This document shows positions 33,259-43,958 of a DNA stretch of 64,000 bases, piece by piece. A program made the translations under genes and the position numbers. This DNA comes from Blepharisma stoltei (taxonomy: Eukaryota > Ciliophora > Heterotrichea > Heterotrichida > Blepharismidae): the NCBI GenBank assembly GCA_914767885.1, contig CAJZBQ010000032.1:1038818-1102817 (forward strand), written 5' to 3'. Positions within the stretch are counted from its first letter, which is position 1, and each line of letters opens with the position of its first letter. Below the pieces are notes generated by a model. That model did no database searches, was not told the origin of the DNA, and saw nothing but the letters and a program-made list of their open reading frames with translations.

Positions 33259-33646
33259 AGCTTTCCTAACTATGACTAGTTTTTAGGCCAGTCTCCATCT
33301 TAGATTTCAGGCGAATTTTCGAAAAAGAATTTTGCATATCACTAGTCCCCTAATCATAAAGAAATGATCAAAACTTCTTACAAAGAATTAATCCAAACAT
33401 TGTTACCTGCATAAAATCTTTTTCTTTCCAATTAATTTAATTCTTTAATTTTTAAGACCTTTATTCACAATTTTCTTTGACTTCAACCTTTTCTCAGCCG
33501 AATTCACAATGAATAAAGCATTCTCATTAAAATTAATCCAAAACTCATAATATTAGTGGTCCATTTCACTAAATAGAAATCCATTTTAAAGATATCAGAC
33601 ATCTTTTTCTACTTAAAATCTTAATCCAAATATTACTCATTTACTC

Positions 33647-35509
33647 TTAATTTCCTTTTAATTCTTGCTTCAGCTTATTATTTTCTTCCCTCAAAGCTTT
33701 TAGGTTCTCCATATGCATTCGCTTAAATGCAGCTTCTCTTTCCCTCAGCTTCCTGACTTCTTCTTGGAAATTCCTTGCAATCTTATCTCCATTGCCTTTT
33801 CCTTTCAACAAATAAAGCTCAGTCGACAAATCTTTAATTGATTTTTCCAATGCGTCTTTTTCACGAGACGACTTTACCAATGAGTGTGATAGACTGACCA
33901 TGTCTTTTTCCAGTCTTTCTTCTTGTTTTTTAGACTCATCAAGCTTTTTTTGATAATTTTTTTCCATTTTCACTAATTTTGCTTCATAATGAGCAATAAT
34001 TTGCTCATTGTTTAACTGAGTGCTACGGAATTCAAATTCTTGGCTTATATCTATGTTTTCAGGGATATTCAGCAGATGCTTAAGTCTATTAGTTTTCATG
34101 ACTGGCTGAATCAGCTCTGGAAATGCATTTTTGGGAAGAACATTTCCATATCTTTCCAAAAATTCTTCTCTTTGAGTTTGGTCCTCAATTAGAGTTTTGC
34201 ATAGCTGGTAGTATAAGTTTAGCGCATTCTGCGACCTCATTGTAGAGTTTCTGACTTCTCGTTTGGCAGCTGCACAGGCTTCTTCTAGCTGTGACGGGAC
34301 TTTTAAAAATTCGCTTTGTTTTAACAAATTTTCATATTTTTCATTAAGTTTAAGCAGCTTGTCCTTGACTCTGTATTTCAGCTTGTGGGCAGACTCTACA
34401 ATCATCCTGACAACTTTTACGCCATAAAGCTGCCCAATCCTTTTTACATTAACCTGCATATCTTTTTCTAAAGGAATTACATCATTTAAGCATCTTTGTA
34501 GCTGCACAAGACTTTCATTATACGAATTTACCTCATTTTCCATCATCAGCAGCTGATTAGCCAGTTCCCTCTTTGGCGTATGGTTTACATCTACTACCTT
34601 TTCTAGCTTGTCACGAAAATCCATATATAGCCTGCAGGCAAAAAGTCCTTCAATAAAAAGGCCTTCTCTTGACTCAAACCCACTGCTCTTATAAGTCTCA
34701 AAAAAAGTGTCAGCTGTAAACTTGACCTTTTCAATTGATTCTGATGCATCTCTAATATTTTCCTTTATCGGCTTCAAAATGCTTCCATTTAAATCGTCTA
34801 CTTTCGTCACAAAATTATTGACCCTCATCTGCAAATCTCTATTAAACCTCTTAAACTTCCCTTCTTGCAGCAGCGAATCTATAGGGTCTCCATATCTCTG
34901 CAGCTGGTTTGGGTTGAATTGGCTTGCCATTATAGTTACGTTTTTTTGCAGTTCTAGAGCTTTTGACGATAAATTTTTCCATTGATGCTTGATTTCTTTA
35001 TAATAAAGCTGCAAATTCTTCAGCAAAACATCAGAGGCTTCTAGCCTAATTTCTAGCATCTGCTTGGTTTCGTTAAGATACTCTAATAGCACCACATATT
35101 TCGCATAAAATTCTCTGGCGTTTTGGGAGAGCTTAAATAAAGAATTCTCTATTATAGGGATTTTTTCATAGCCGGAAGGAAAGTCATCATATTCGGAAAA
35201 TGGAAATGGCTCGTGGTAGTAGTCAATTGGGTACCGGTTAAACGAGCTAAAATCTTTTCGTTCTACACAAATTTCTAGATTTATTTTGTCTTTGCGAAAC
35301 AGATATAAATTAGCTAAAGAGTTTTCAGGGATCTGCTGCGACAAGGGTGCATTTTCGTTGATCACGATCCCATTTGTGTTGAAAATTATAAGCAGACTTC
35401 GATTGATGCTGGTCCTTGAGGACACAATGTCAAAAACTTGAGAAATTGGGGTTGATATTGATAAATTGGCTATTAAGCAGCCTTCATCGACACTTATTAT
35501 GCTCGCCAT
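33647..35509 (-). CDS. ATG11-like: ATG11/FIP200-like autophagy scaffold
   Basis: A 620-residue uninterrupted frame. The N-terminus is a beta-rich ubiquitin-like region (LIANLSISTPISQVFDIVSS) followed by a long helical core that has the ATG11/FIP200 pattern, including REEFLERYGNVLPKNAFPEL near residue 425-450, which corresponds to the ATG17-like domain closing motif. The C-terminus from about 500 is coiled coil (EAKLVKMEKNYQKKLDES, LREREAAFKRMHMENLKALR). These proteins scaffold Atg1/ULK1 at phagophore initiation and selective autophagy receptors. Length is shorter than in animals or yeast (about 1100-1600), and a C-terminal claw domain is not obvious. No insertion, no TGA codons. Assignment from pattern only. 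Confidence 0.6.
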   Translation of the reverse strand: MASIISVDEGCLIANLSISTPISQVFDIVSSRTSINRSLLIIFNTNGIVINENAPLSQQIPENSLANLYLFRKDKINLEICVERKDFSSFNRYPIDYYHEPFPFSEYDDFPSGYEKIPIIENSLFKLSQNAREFYAKYVVLLEYLNETKQMLEIRLEASDVLLKNLQLYYKEIKHQWKNLSSKALELQKNVTIMASQFNPNQLQRYGDPIDSLLQEGKFKRFNRDLQMRVNNFVTKVDDLNGSILKPIKENIRDASESIEKVKFTADTFFETYKSSGFESREGLFIEGLFACRLYMDFRDKLEKVVDVNHTPKRELANQLLMMENEVNSYNESLVQLQRCLNDVIPLEKDMQVNVKRIGQLYGVKVVRMIVESAHKLKYRVKDKLLKLNEKYENLLKQSEFLKVPSQLEEACAAAKREVRNSTMRSQNALNLYYQLCKTLIEDQTQREEFLERYGNVLPKNAFPELIQPVMKTNRLKHLLNIPENIDISQEFEFRSTQLNNEQIIAHYEAKLVKMEKNYQKKLDESKKQEERLEKDMVSLSHSLVKSSREKDALEKSIKDLSTELYLLKGKGNGDKIARNFQEEVRKLREREAAFKRMHMENLKALREENNKLKQELKGN

Positions 35510-35559
35510 TTATTAGAAGTATGATCATTCTTAAAGTTTATTTATGTGTTTAGGCTTCA

Positions 35560-35820
35560 GCTTTTATTTCTCCGCCGTTGATCTGGTGTGGAATATAATT
35601 AAATATGGCGTCTTAAGCGCTTTGAGGTTGGATACGTTAGCTTACTTCAATTACATATTTAATTCTATCCGGAAAGGTTTTCCGGACAGCAATAGTAGGC
35701 AAGCGACTCTTGACGTATCAGAGCCTAGTCCAAGTCTGCTTTCAAGGATGGATTTTAACTCAAGAGGAGGCACGGAGGTTTGAAAGAGATAGCCTAGCAA
35801 TGTCTGCAGGCAATGCCTAA
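35560..35820 (+). mobile_element. Retroposon-like element, intergenic copy
   Basis: Occupies the gap between the ATG11-like gene start and the EF-hand gene end. Starts AATTAAATATGGCGTCTT, has the family core GGATGGATTTTAACTCAAGA and TTTGAAAGAGATAGCCTAGC, and an AT tail. Contains a short hairpin TCCGGAAAGGTTTTCCGGA. Target duplication unclear. Confidence 0.6.
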
Positions 35821-35831
35821 CTATTAATAAA

Positions 35832-36677
35832 TTAATTTAAGATCTGATGTGGAATCTTTATATTGCTAAAAGCTTGCTTGCTCCATTCCAAAAGAGTTTT
35901 AGGGTTTCCAAAGTCCACCAAGTCTTTGACTGTAATAACTCCGTCTTGGTCGTAGTCCAGCTTATTCCATACTTTGCCGTCTAAATATATCACAATGGAC
36001 TCTCCTCCAACTGAGCTCAGCATTTTGTCGAACATGCTTCTGACGTTCTGTGGCCACTGTTTTTCCAATATGTCTTCTTTTTTGAGATCTTTGATTTCGT
36101 CATAGTAATCTATTGCGGTTTCCAGCTTCTCGTTGAGGCCTAATGCGTGATCTAGTTTCCCATAAAGCTTTGTGTTGGCTATATATTCTCTTCGGCTGTC
36201 CAAAAATTCGACAACTCTAAGGCCCATTTCCCTTTGGATTTGCCACATGGAAGTTAAAGCTCTGGTGCTCATGTCAATAGGGACTCGGTAAATTTGTTCA
36301 ATGTGGTATTTCTCGAAGACTGTGGAGCTCCATATATAGAGATCGTCAGCTCCTGAGAGGATTAAGACACTGGTGGACTCTGCCATTTGGCGTGCTTTCT
36401 TAACCCATCCTTCTGGCAAAGGCCTTTTTTCAAGGGTTTTTTGGCCTTGTTGGATCACTGAGTCGACTGCTAGGTCTAGTTTTTCTATTAGAGGAGTGCT
36501 GTATTGGGTCAGCTTAGAGCTGAAAGGAGAAATGATAGGGGAAATCTTGTCAATGCTGTATTCGACCATTGGGAATCTTGATTTAGTTTTGGTGTACCAG
36601 GAACTTGCGTTTGTGAGAATTCTGTTGAAATATTTTCCACTGGATTCGCTTTGAATTTGATCGGACTCGTTGCTCAT
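35832..36677 (-). CDS. EF-hand protein with amphipathic helical N-terminus
   Basis: 281 residues, uninterrupted. C-terminal EF loop DYDQDGVITVKD matches the calcium-loop consensus (D1, D3, D5, G6, I8, D12). The preceding 200 residues are amphipathic helix with segments such as STPLIEKLDLAVDSVIQQGQ that resemble perilipin-type lipid-droplet helices; perilipin-like with an EF-hand is only a possibility. No signal peptide or membrane span. Single EF-hand suggests pairing by dimerisation or a structural role. The gene is free of insertions. Confidence 0.75.
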   Translation of the reverse strand: MSNESDQIQSESSGKYFNRILTNASSWYTKTKSRFPMVEYSIDKISPIISPFSSKLTQYSTPLIEKLDLAVDSVIQQGQKTLEKRPLPEGWVKKARQMAESTSVLILSGADDLYIWSSTVFEKYHIEQIYRVPIDMSTRALTSMWQIQREMGLRVVEFLDSRREYIANTKLYGKLDHALGLNEKLETAIDYYDEIKDLKKEDILEKQWPQNVRSMFDKMLSSVGGESIVIYLDGKVWNKLDYDQDGVITVKDLVDFGNPKTLLEWSKQAFSNIKIPHQILN

Positions 36678-37820
36678 TTTATATATAGCTATTATTTTAT
36701 ATTCTAATATGCATGATTTTTATCATTAGTGACGCAATTTTGTAAATGACGTAAACAAATGAAATATGGCATTAGGGCCTAAAATGACAAGTTTTCAAGA
36801 TTTATTATTAAACAAATCTGAATTTCTTAGAATAGGCAAGGAAATCCTTAGAGAAAAATATTAAGCTCAATAATTAGGCAAGTCCCTTTATAAGAAAACC
36901 AAAAATTAGAAAAGTAAAAAATCTTAACTCCCCCTCTCCGTGAGCGAACAAAAAAAATTTTGTTCACTCACGGAGGGGGGTTATTTTTTTTTTTTTTAAA
37001 AAAATTTATATATAAATTTTATAAAAATTTTTTTTTCGAAATTTAAAAAAAATCCTAATTCGCAAAAATTGGATAGCAAATATTAATTTAATTTATAAAA
37101 TTTATGTTTTAAAAGGCAATTCGTTTAAAATTAAACAGAATTAGCTCTAGATTTCATTATACTAATTATCATTTAAATATCAAAATTATTTTCCATAAAA
37201 AATTTTTTTATTAAAAAAATTTTTGTTCATTCACGGAGGGTGGGTTTTTGGGCAAAAAATAGGGATTTTTCTAATGGTTTTGTTCACTCACGGAGGGGGG
37301 GGGAGTAAGGAACTTAAGGCAAATTTTATTTATGACGATGAATAATCTCTTTTTTATTTTGTGGGTTTTTATTTTGATTACCCTAATCCTGCATTGGCTT
37401 AATTTTTTTTTGTCTCTCCATTAATCAAACTACAGTTTTGTTTTTAATTTAATGTATTTTGTAATTTTAGTTAGCAAGAAGTCACAATATCAAACATAAA
37501 GCTAAATATATAGTAATACTTATCTTCTTAATGTAAAAAGAATCAGGCATATTAACTATATTTTAAAACATATTTTACAAATTAATTAATTAAATTTTTA
37601 CTTTTCAGTTTTTAAAAATTGGAATTTTTTTTTTAATTTTGAAAAAAAAAATTACTTTAAAAATTTATATATATAAAAAAAAAGCCACCTCTGTCAGCGA
37701 ACAAAATTTTTTGTTCACTCATGGAAGGCAGAGTTAGAGAAAATTCTCTAGATTTTTTAAAACAAGAGAGTAAATTTATTTGCCATAGAATCATAAAGTA
37801 ATTTGAATAGTAAAATTAAT
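36678..37820. other. Intergenic region with MITE and a residual hairpin
   Basis: No gene seen. Holds the full-length MITE 36927-37307 and, at 37684-37735, a lone hairpin AGCGAACAAAATTTTTTGTT related to the MITE end motif. The rest is A/T-rich. Confidence 0.6.
36927..37307. mobile_element. 381-base full-length MITE (CTCCGTGAGCGAAC family)
   Basis: Left end TTAACTCCCCCTCTCCGTGA, right end GGAGGGGGGGGGAGTAAGG. Same length as the copy at 42582-42962, nearly identical interior. Left arm is an immediate hairpin with AAAAAAAATTTTGTTC at its turn; right side has two separated copies of the motif. Intergenic. Confidence 0.9.
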
Positions 37821-38409
37821 TTATAAGTCTATCGAGTTGTCACTTCCAGAGTCATTTTCCAGCTGCTTATCAATTTCTTCGAAATCAAACTTACCCGCGA
37901 CTTCGCCTTTGCTGTTCCCCCAATTTCGGTTGTTCTGCTTGTTAGCTTCTTTTCCTATATTCCCATCCATTCTTGCTCCTTCTACCATATCCCTCAATTT
38001 TGAAGCTCTGGACGACCTAGAATCTCTGCTTTGTTTGCTTTTTATCAATTCAATGATTTTTATATGGTTTTACCCTTAATAGCCCGATAAGGGCAGATGA
38101 TTCCCGGCGGAATAATCGAGTTTCGTTTCGACCAAGGCACTAAGTTGGTTGGACCAGATTTCGCCGGGAATCATCTGCCTTTATCGGGCTATTAAGGGTA
38201 AAGCCCTATAGAACTTGCCCTGCATCAATTTGAGTGAGATATCCAGGATGGTCAAGGTTAAGTTTATGATATATCTTTTCAGTTGTCAATGCCAAATCCT
38301 GCTTTGTTAAGTTGAAGTCATGGTAAAAAGGCTCCTTCCCATTTGAATAAATCAAGCAAAGCTGGGGAGGGTCATATTTCACTGCAAGCTGCAAAGGTTG
38401 AATATTCAT
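37821..38409 (-). CDS. CEP19-like: CEP19-like centrosomal/ciliary protein
   Basis: After removing 38063-38210 the frame is 147 codons, starting MNIQPLQLAVKYDPPQLCLI. The beginning matches the CEP19 family: short beta segment PPQLCLIYSNG, then helix LTTEKIYHKLNLDHPGYLTQ and VLKIIELIKSK. The C-terminus is acidic, ending NDSGSDNSIDL. CEP19 acts at the mother centriole/basal body with FOP and CEP350 to recruit RABL2 and start ciliary entry. It shares a 136-base divergent promoter with the FOP-like gene. Human CEP19 is 163-167 residues, so length fits. Confidence 0.8.
38063..38210. mobile_element. 148-base GC-rich palindrome IES
   Basis: Arms TTTACCCTTAATAGCCCGAT and ATCGGGCTATTAAGGGTAAA, extended inward by GATGATTCCCGGCG. 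Between TA copies in the CEP19-like gene. Removal joins DAGQVL to KIIELIKSKQ. Confidence 0.85.
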
Positions 38410-38545
38410 TTAATATTTATATATATTTAAATTTAATTATTCTCTAATTTTACTGCCTGTCTAAATAAACCCTCACTCCCTCCCTCCCTCCCTCTAGTTT
38501 TATTCCTCTAATACGCAAAATATATATTAGATTTATATTTAAATA

Positions 38546-39193
38546 ATGCTTAACAATGGACAACTCATAGAATCCATCATTTCCCATCCAAATTTCCCCA
38601 AAATTCGTGCAAGACTAAGAGCTAATATTTACCATGTCCTCGCAGCCCGTGATCCTATGCAAACTACCAATGTTTTCGCTAAAAATTTTTCCTCAAGTGA
38701 AGAAGGGCAGATTATTATAGCTTTATTTAAAGATTATTTAGAATGCGCAGACTTATACAACACTTTAGAAGTTTTTATGCCAGAAAGCGGGAATATGAAT
38801 ATTTTGCCTTCAAGAGACCAATTAAAAGCTTTATTAGGAATTGAGCTACAGCCAGGAATCCCAATACTTGTAACAGTGATAGAAAACATTGCAAATAAAA
38901 AACGTGCAAAAATGCCTTCTCTACAAATCCCGAGTTTTAAAGGGAAAAATGAGACAATTACGCAGAAATTCGGGATTGGGGAGTTTGACCGTAAGGCTGC
39001 GCAGAAAAATCCTAAAGATGTTTTGGAATTGGAAGAGTCATCAGATTCAGGGGTTGAAGAAGAGCAGCTTGATTTTAGACAACTGTTGAGGATTCCGAGG
39101 AGAAATGATAAAATAATTGATGAAAAAGAAGAGCTTGAAGAAGAAGATGAAGAGGAAGACTATAGGCCGCCTGTGAGGAAAAAATCATTGTAA
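38546..39193 (+). CDS. CEP20-like: FOP/CEP20-like LisH-domain basal-body protein
   Basis: 216 codons, uninterrupted. Residues 1-100 carry the TOF/LisH-like dimerisation region shared by FOP, OFD1 and CEP20: FPKIRARLRANIYHVL, then LFKDYLECADLYNTLEVFMP with ESG following, which is the LisH core. The C-terminus is acidic, with a run EELEEEDEEEDY and a basic tail. Such proteins are basal-body or centriolar-satellite components that bind CEP350 and CEP19. The adjacent divergent CEP19-like gene strengthens the assignment. CEP20 (174 aa) is nearer in size than FOP (399 aa). Confidence 0.78.
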   Translation: MLNNGQLIESIISHPNFPKIRARLRANIYHVLAARDPMQTTNVFAKNFSSSEEGQIIIALFKDYLECADLYNTLEVFMPESGNMNILPSRDQLKALLGIELQPGIPILVTVIENIANKKRAKMPSLQIPSFKGKNETITQKFGIGEFDRKAAQKNPKDVLELEESSDSGVEEEQLDFRQLLRIPRRNDKIIDEKEELEEEDEEEDYRPPVRKKSL

Positions 39194-39218
39194 ATGATAT
39201 TTAAACGAGTTAATAAAA

Positions 39219-39344
39219 ATGGAATCTTATGAAAATAATAGTGATCTTGAAGAAATTCAAGAGTATGGAAATAAAGAAAAAGAAAACTATGAAAGCGACT
39301 TTGAGGAAGATCTTGATGAATCTTTTCCTAGCTCTCTTTATTAA
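39219..39344 (+). CDS. Small acidic protein (41 aa)
   Basis: ATG to TAA, 42 codons: very acidic, Tyr-containing (ENYESDFEEDLDESFPSS). Begins 25 bases after the FOP-like stop, so it could be a separate tiny gene or chance frame. Codon use resembles genes here. Nothing recognised. Confidence 0.35.
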   Translation: MESYENNSDLEEIQEYGNKEKENYESDFEEDLDESFPSSLY

Positions 39345-39441
39345 AATAATAAAATTATATTTCTGATTTTTTTATAAAATAAGATTAATAATTTTTTATT
39401 GGTCATAAAATAGCTGAGGAATATTAAAAAAAATCCTTAAA

Positions 39442-42400
39442 ATGCGAATAATTTTAAATTGAAGTGGAGAGCGTAAGACAAATTCAAAAACCCCAGATCC
39501 ACTGCATCAAGTTGTCAAAAGCAATCAATACATCCCTTACAAAGAAGCAGAGGATACTTCTTCAATAGCTCCATCAATAATGGACACTCCTCTTCGAGCT
39601 CAAAAATACCTATCACGCCTCAACAAAGAAAACATTGAATTGCGATCTCAGCTGAAAAACTTAAATCGCAAACTTAATGAAGTCCTCGAAATCTCCAAAA
39701 AAAAGCCCAGGGCAAGATCAACAAGTGTGAATCGAGAACATGTAAGGCACGAGCAATTAAACATAAAAGACAAACAAGTAAAAATCTACGAAAACGAATG
39801 GAAGAAACTGAAAAGCCGTCTCGAGAAAATTCAAGGCACAGATTATACAAAACAATTGAAAGACGAAATCAGCCAAAAAGAAACACAAATCAAAGAGCTC
39901 GAAAAGAAAGTCAAATCAATGAAATTAAAGCAAAACGACAGAGGCAAGCATCTGAATAAATTGGAAGACGATTTGCCTGACCACGTAAAGTCAGCAAATG
40001 AAGCCTCTAGTGAGAAAAATAGGCTAACTGAATTAGTCAGAGACTTAGAGCAGAAGCTTGAAAAGAGCCATGAAGAGTATGAGCATTGGTATGAAAAAGA
40101 AATTGATTTAAATGAAAAATTAGAAAAGTTGAATGAAATTGCTGGGCAGTATGACTTTAAGCCAGTTTCTAAAAAAGGTAAAGAAATTTGTATACTGTAT
40201 GAAGAACTATCAAAAAGCTACCAAAAATCGTTAAAAATCTATGAAAATACTATAAATCAGCTGAAATTCCAAGAGCGGGATTTAAAGCAGCAATATGACT
40301 CAAATGATCTTGAGCTGAGTCAAGCAAATAAAAAAATAAAGTGAAAACAAGAGGAACTTGCAAAAATTCAAGATGAGCTAAATAAAGTGATGGAAAGTGG
40401 ATCAAGCATACAGTCTTTAGATAGACTGATTTCATTAGCTAACCATAAGCGAACAAGCAGATCAGGCTCAGAAATAAGCACGCCAAGATATATGAACTCA
40501 GCTGAGTCAAGGAGAAGAATCAATGTAATAGCTGAAGTCGAAGAGTCTTTAGCAGAAAGCAAGTCAGCGACTAGAGACCTTTCTTCAAAAGACCTTGGCA
40601 GAAGAGGGCTCTCTTCAAGAGAAATCAGAGAACAAGCCAAAATTGATTTAGAAAGTGAAAACCCCCGAAAATCTTTATTAAAAAAACAGCTTATTGAAAG
40701 TCTGCCTCCTAAGCCACCTTCAAGAGAAATAAAGCCGCCTTCTAGAGAAATAAAGCCTCAGCCAAACATAGAAGAGTCATTAAAGCCTTCATTTTCTAAG
40801 CCAAAATTTAACTTTAAAACAGCTATTGAGGAAAATATAGAAACCAATGACTCAAAAACTGAAAGAAAGCAGCCTGACATCATAACCCAAGAAAAAATCG
40901 CTGAAGAAAAAATGAAGAAAGGAATGACAATGGATAGGGTTGATGGTTTATTAGGAATTGTAAAAGAAAAAGAGGCTTTGGAGCCAAAAATTAATGATAC
41001 TCCTTTGGTTAATTTTAAAAGCCCTGAAGTCTTACCAAAGTCTAATATTTTTGAAGAGCTTGAGGCAGGCAGTAAGAAAGATTCTGCTTTAAAATCAATT
41101 TTTGGAGAAGAAAAAGAGAAAAAGCCAAATGATTTGTTTTTCAGTCGAAATATAGAAAATAAGCCTGAAATCAGCCCTCAAAGACCTGCTGAAAATGATT
41201 TATTTACACAAGTTAACTCAGGTTTGAATTTTGGGACTAAAATGGGTAGAGATCGGTCACATTTATTCCAAGAAAAGGTTGCAGATCCTTTTAATATTAA
41301 GCCTGTAGAGCCGGAGCTTTTCTTTAATGAGCTAGCTCAAAAAGAATTGTTCTTTACTAATGACACTACTGCAAATCCTAACAGTGAAGAGTCACTGCTA
41401 CCTATTAAATCCAAAGCAGGAAGAGACAGGTCTCATCTTGTGTCGAATAAAAAGGAGCCTGGATTTTTAGAAGATTTAAATAAAAACTCTGGCTTTGTCT
41501 TAAACTTAAACTTATTACAGGCTTTGCAGCTTGTCTATTGGCAACGCAAACATCAAGGATTACCTCAGGGATTTGCCCTTTTTGCGATGTCGTTAGGGAG
41601 AATTTCTCGAATGGGATGATAATTCGCCTGGCGACTAGAGCTTGGGATCATATCCTTCTTTTTCTTGAGTACGTGATGCCATTGTAATCTGAAATATACT
41701 TCTGTATCTCAGTCTCCTCACCCACACAAAAATCCCAAAAAAATGGAATTTCTGGTCAAAAAGAATATTCAAATTCTGAGGCGCAACTCTCAGTTGGTCG
41801 ATTGATTTAGGCATTGACTGAGACGATGCTGGGTGTTTCTTCTCCATCTCTGAACCCACCTCTTCCCTCAAGGTAAAATCCATCCTGGAAACGGGCTAGG
41901 GCTAGTCTCTGATCATTCTAAATTGCTTACCTAACATAGCTGTCAATGTCTGGGTTGTCTAAGCCTTGCTGGATATATTTTAAATAGTTGCTCCAGCATG
42001 CATTGATGTGAAGCAATACCCTGGCCGAGACACCATATTTATTATAACCCTGACTTTGTTAATTATTCTGATAGAAACCCTCAAGATTTTTCAGCCTTTC
42101 GCAACCAAGCAGAAATCAATCCTACAAATGATAGAAATAAAGCTAGAAAAATTACAGTTGGAAATAGTGGTGACGAGCTTAAAAAATTAGCTGAAAAAGC
42201 AGAAAAACAAGAATTTTTCCAAGGATTATTTGGAGAAAATGATAACGTAAAAATAGACACTACAAAAATCCAGTCAAAGCTGCTTCCAACTTCATTTGAG
42301 AAAAAAATAAATAATAACTTGCCAGTATCTCAACCTTTGGAATCAAAAGTCAATATACTAAATATTGACGAAAAAGAAAAGCCTTCAATGATTAATCTCA

Positions 42401-42486
42401 ATCCCAGTATAGGCGCAAAAGCTCAGGCTCAGCCACCCAAAAAACCTGTTGCCTTTGATTTAATTGAAGAAGATCTCATATTGTAG
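39442..42486 (+). CDS. Coiled-coil protein with long disordered tail
   Basis: From ATG at 39442 (MRIILNWSGERKTNSKTPD, W is TGA) to TAG at 42486; with the insert 41483-42046 removed, 827 codons. Residues 40-310 are coiled coil (SRLNKENIELRSQLKNLNRK, LTELVRDLEQKLEKSHEEYE). The remainder is disordered, Ser/Lys/Pro-rich, with a tandem PPSREIKPPSREIK and repeated FGEEKEK/FNIKPVEPELFF motifs. The phrase GRDRSHL occurs twice about 55 residues apart. It ends FDLIEEDLIL. Probably cytoskeletal. No family assigned. Confidence 0.75.
41483..42046 (-). mobile_element. Retroposon-like insertion in the coiled-coil gene
   Basis: On the minus strand the family core reads TCCAGGATGGATTTTACCTT, then AGGGAAGAGGTGG, and the 5' end is AAATATGGTGTCTCGGCC. 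Removal between TA at 41481 and TA at 42045 restores FLEDLN-NPDFVNYSD. The left boundary is uncertain by a few dozen bases because the frame stays open into the element. Confidence 0.65.
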
Positions 42487-42581
42487 TTAATAATTTTAAA
42501 TTTATTTTATAACAACTAAAAATCAGTCAAATTAATTATTCTTATTTAGAAAATTAATTTCCATTAGTAAAAATTTAATTA

Positions 42582-42962
42582 ACTCCCCCCTCCTCCGTGA
42601 GTGAACAAAAAAATTTTGTTCACTCACGGAGGGCTATTTTTTTTTTTTAAAAAAAATTTATATATAAATTTTATAAAAAATATTTTTTTTTGAAATTTAA
42701 AAAAATCCTAATTCGCAAAATTGGATAGCAAATATTAATTTAATTTATAAAATTTATGTTTTAGAAAGCAATTCGTTTAAAATTAAACAGAATTTGGCTC
42801 TAGATTTAATTATAATAATTATCATTAATATATCAAAATTTTTTTACATAAAAAATTTTTTGATTAAAAAAATTTTTGTTCACTCATAGAGGGTGGGTTT
42901 TTTTTTGGGCAAAAAATAGGGATTTTTCTAATGGTTTTGTTCACTCACGGAGGGGGGGAGTA
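42582..42962. mobile_element. 381-base MITE (CTCCGTGAGCGAAC family), intergenic
   Basis: Nearly the same as 36927-37307 in length and sequence. Lies between the stop codons of two convergent genes, 6 bases from the TFB4 stop. Ends ACTCCCCCCTCCTCCGTGAG and CTCACGGAGGGGGGGAGTA. Confidence 0.9.
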
Positions 42963-42968
42963 AGTAAA

Positions 42969-43673
42969 TTATTTAGACTTTGTTTGATTTATCAATATAT
43001 CTCTCGGCACCAAAAGTCTTGAATTGCATACTTGGCACGTATTAGAAAATGAGCAATACAACGCTAAACAGCATGAACACACATAAGCTTTTTCTACTTC
43101 TCTACTGCAGCACGTACAATACGGCCTCAAATGCAAAAATGTTGAAGATGTCGGCCTACGAGTAGGCAGAAACACTTGAAGCAAAATTTGTAAAATTCCT
43201 GTAGAATGGTGTCTAATATAAATTCCCCCAGTAAATGTAGCTGTTTGACTTAAGACTGAGCAGTCACTAAAGGCAATGCCATCTATAATAACTTTTAAGC
43301 TTTGAGCAGCTACCATGACACTTAAAGCTGCATTTTGTTCATTTTGAATGCTATGTTTTTGGATGATCAGGATTCTTGCATTAATCTTCCTGGAGTTTAT
43401 ATAGCACAAGGCCTGAGCTGCCCCTTTTCAGACTCCTCCACTTACGTAGACTTCGTCTTCAGATATTGAGTTATAGGCAGTTTGGCCTGCACAGATAAAA
43501 ATTTTCAGTGTGTTTTCGGAGTTTTGGAGTTTTAAAGCATTTTTAAAGCCTTGGAGTGCTGTTAAAAGGACAGGAAGTGTGATTGACTGTAAGGATGATG
43601 AAATCATAGAAGTCGTGGGGGCGTCCCAGTGGCTTTTGATTGCATCAAGCACGATAATTAGATTTTGAACCAT
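42969..43673 (-). CDS. TFB4: TFIIH core subunit TFB4/p34 (GTF2H3)
   Basis: 235 codons with one TGA as Trp (VSGGVWKGAAQ). N-terminal vWA-like fold (MVQNLIIVLDAIKSHW, ...LKIFICAGQ, ...ARILIIQKHSIQ), the family strand GIAFSDCSVLSQTATFTGGI, the LLQVFLP motif, and a C-terminal C4 zinc ribbon with CTCC...VCSCC...C..C (YCTCCSREVEKAYVCSCCLA). These are the hallmark features of the p34 subunit, which contacts p44 in TFIIH for transcription initiation and nucleotide excision repair. Nuclear. Shorter than human (308) by loss of loops. Confidence 0.93.
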
Positions 43674-43958
43674 TTTTAATTCTTAGGAGGATCAGTGATT
43701 TTTCATATGTTTTGAGTAAAATAACTCTAAAAGAAATCCATTTATATCTGCCAAATGGACCATTGCATTATTCTTTTATGTGAAAACTTCGTTAAAATAT
43801 CAATTAGAATCATTTCTTATAGCCATAAGATATAAAAATATATTCAAATTTTTTTAATTTCTATCGTGTATAAAAATAATTTTTTTATTATAAAATAAAT
43901 TATATTGATTTACATTTTTTTTTAATTTAAATGAGATAAGAAATTCAATAAATTATAC

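Larger units (their letters stand above)
31637..33646. other. Two-kilobase gene-poor region with element remnants
   Basis: No convincing gene. Contains the palindromic element 31913-32254 and the diverged element 32798-33258, plus AT-rich sequence with poly-A/poly-T runs. Short open frames have no conserved look. Confidence 0.6.
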
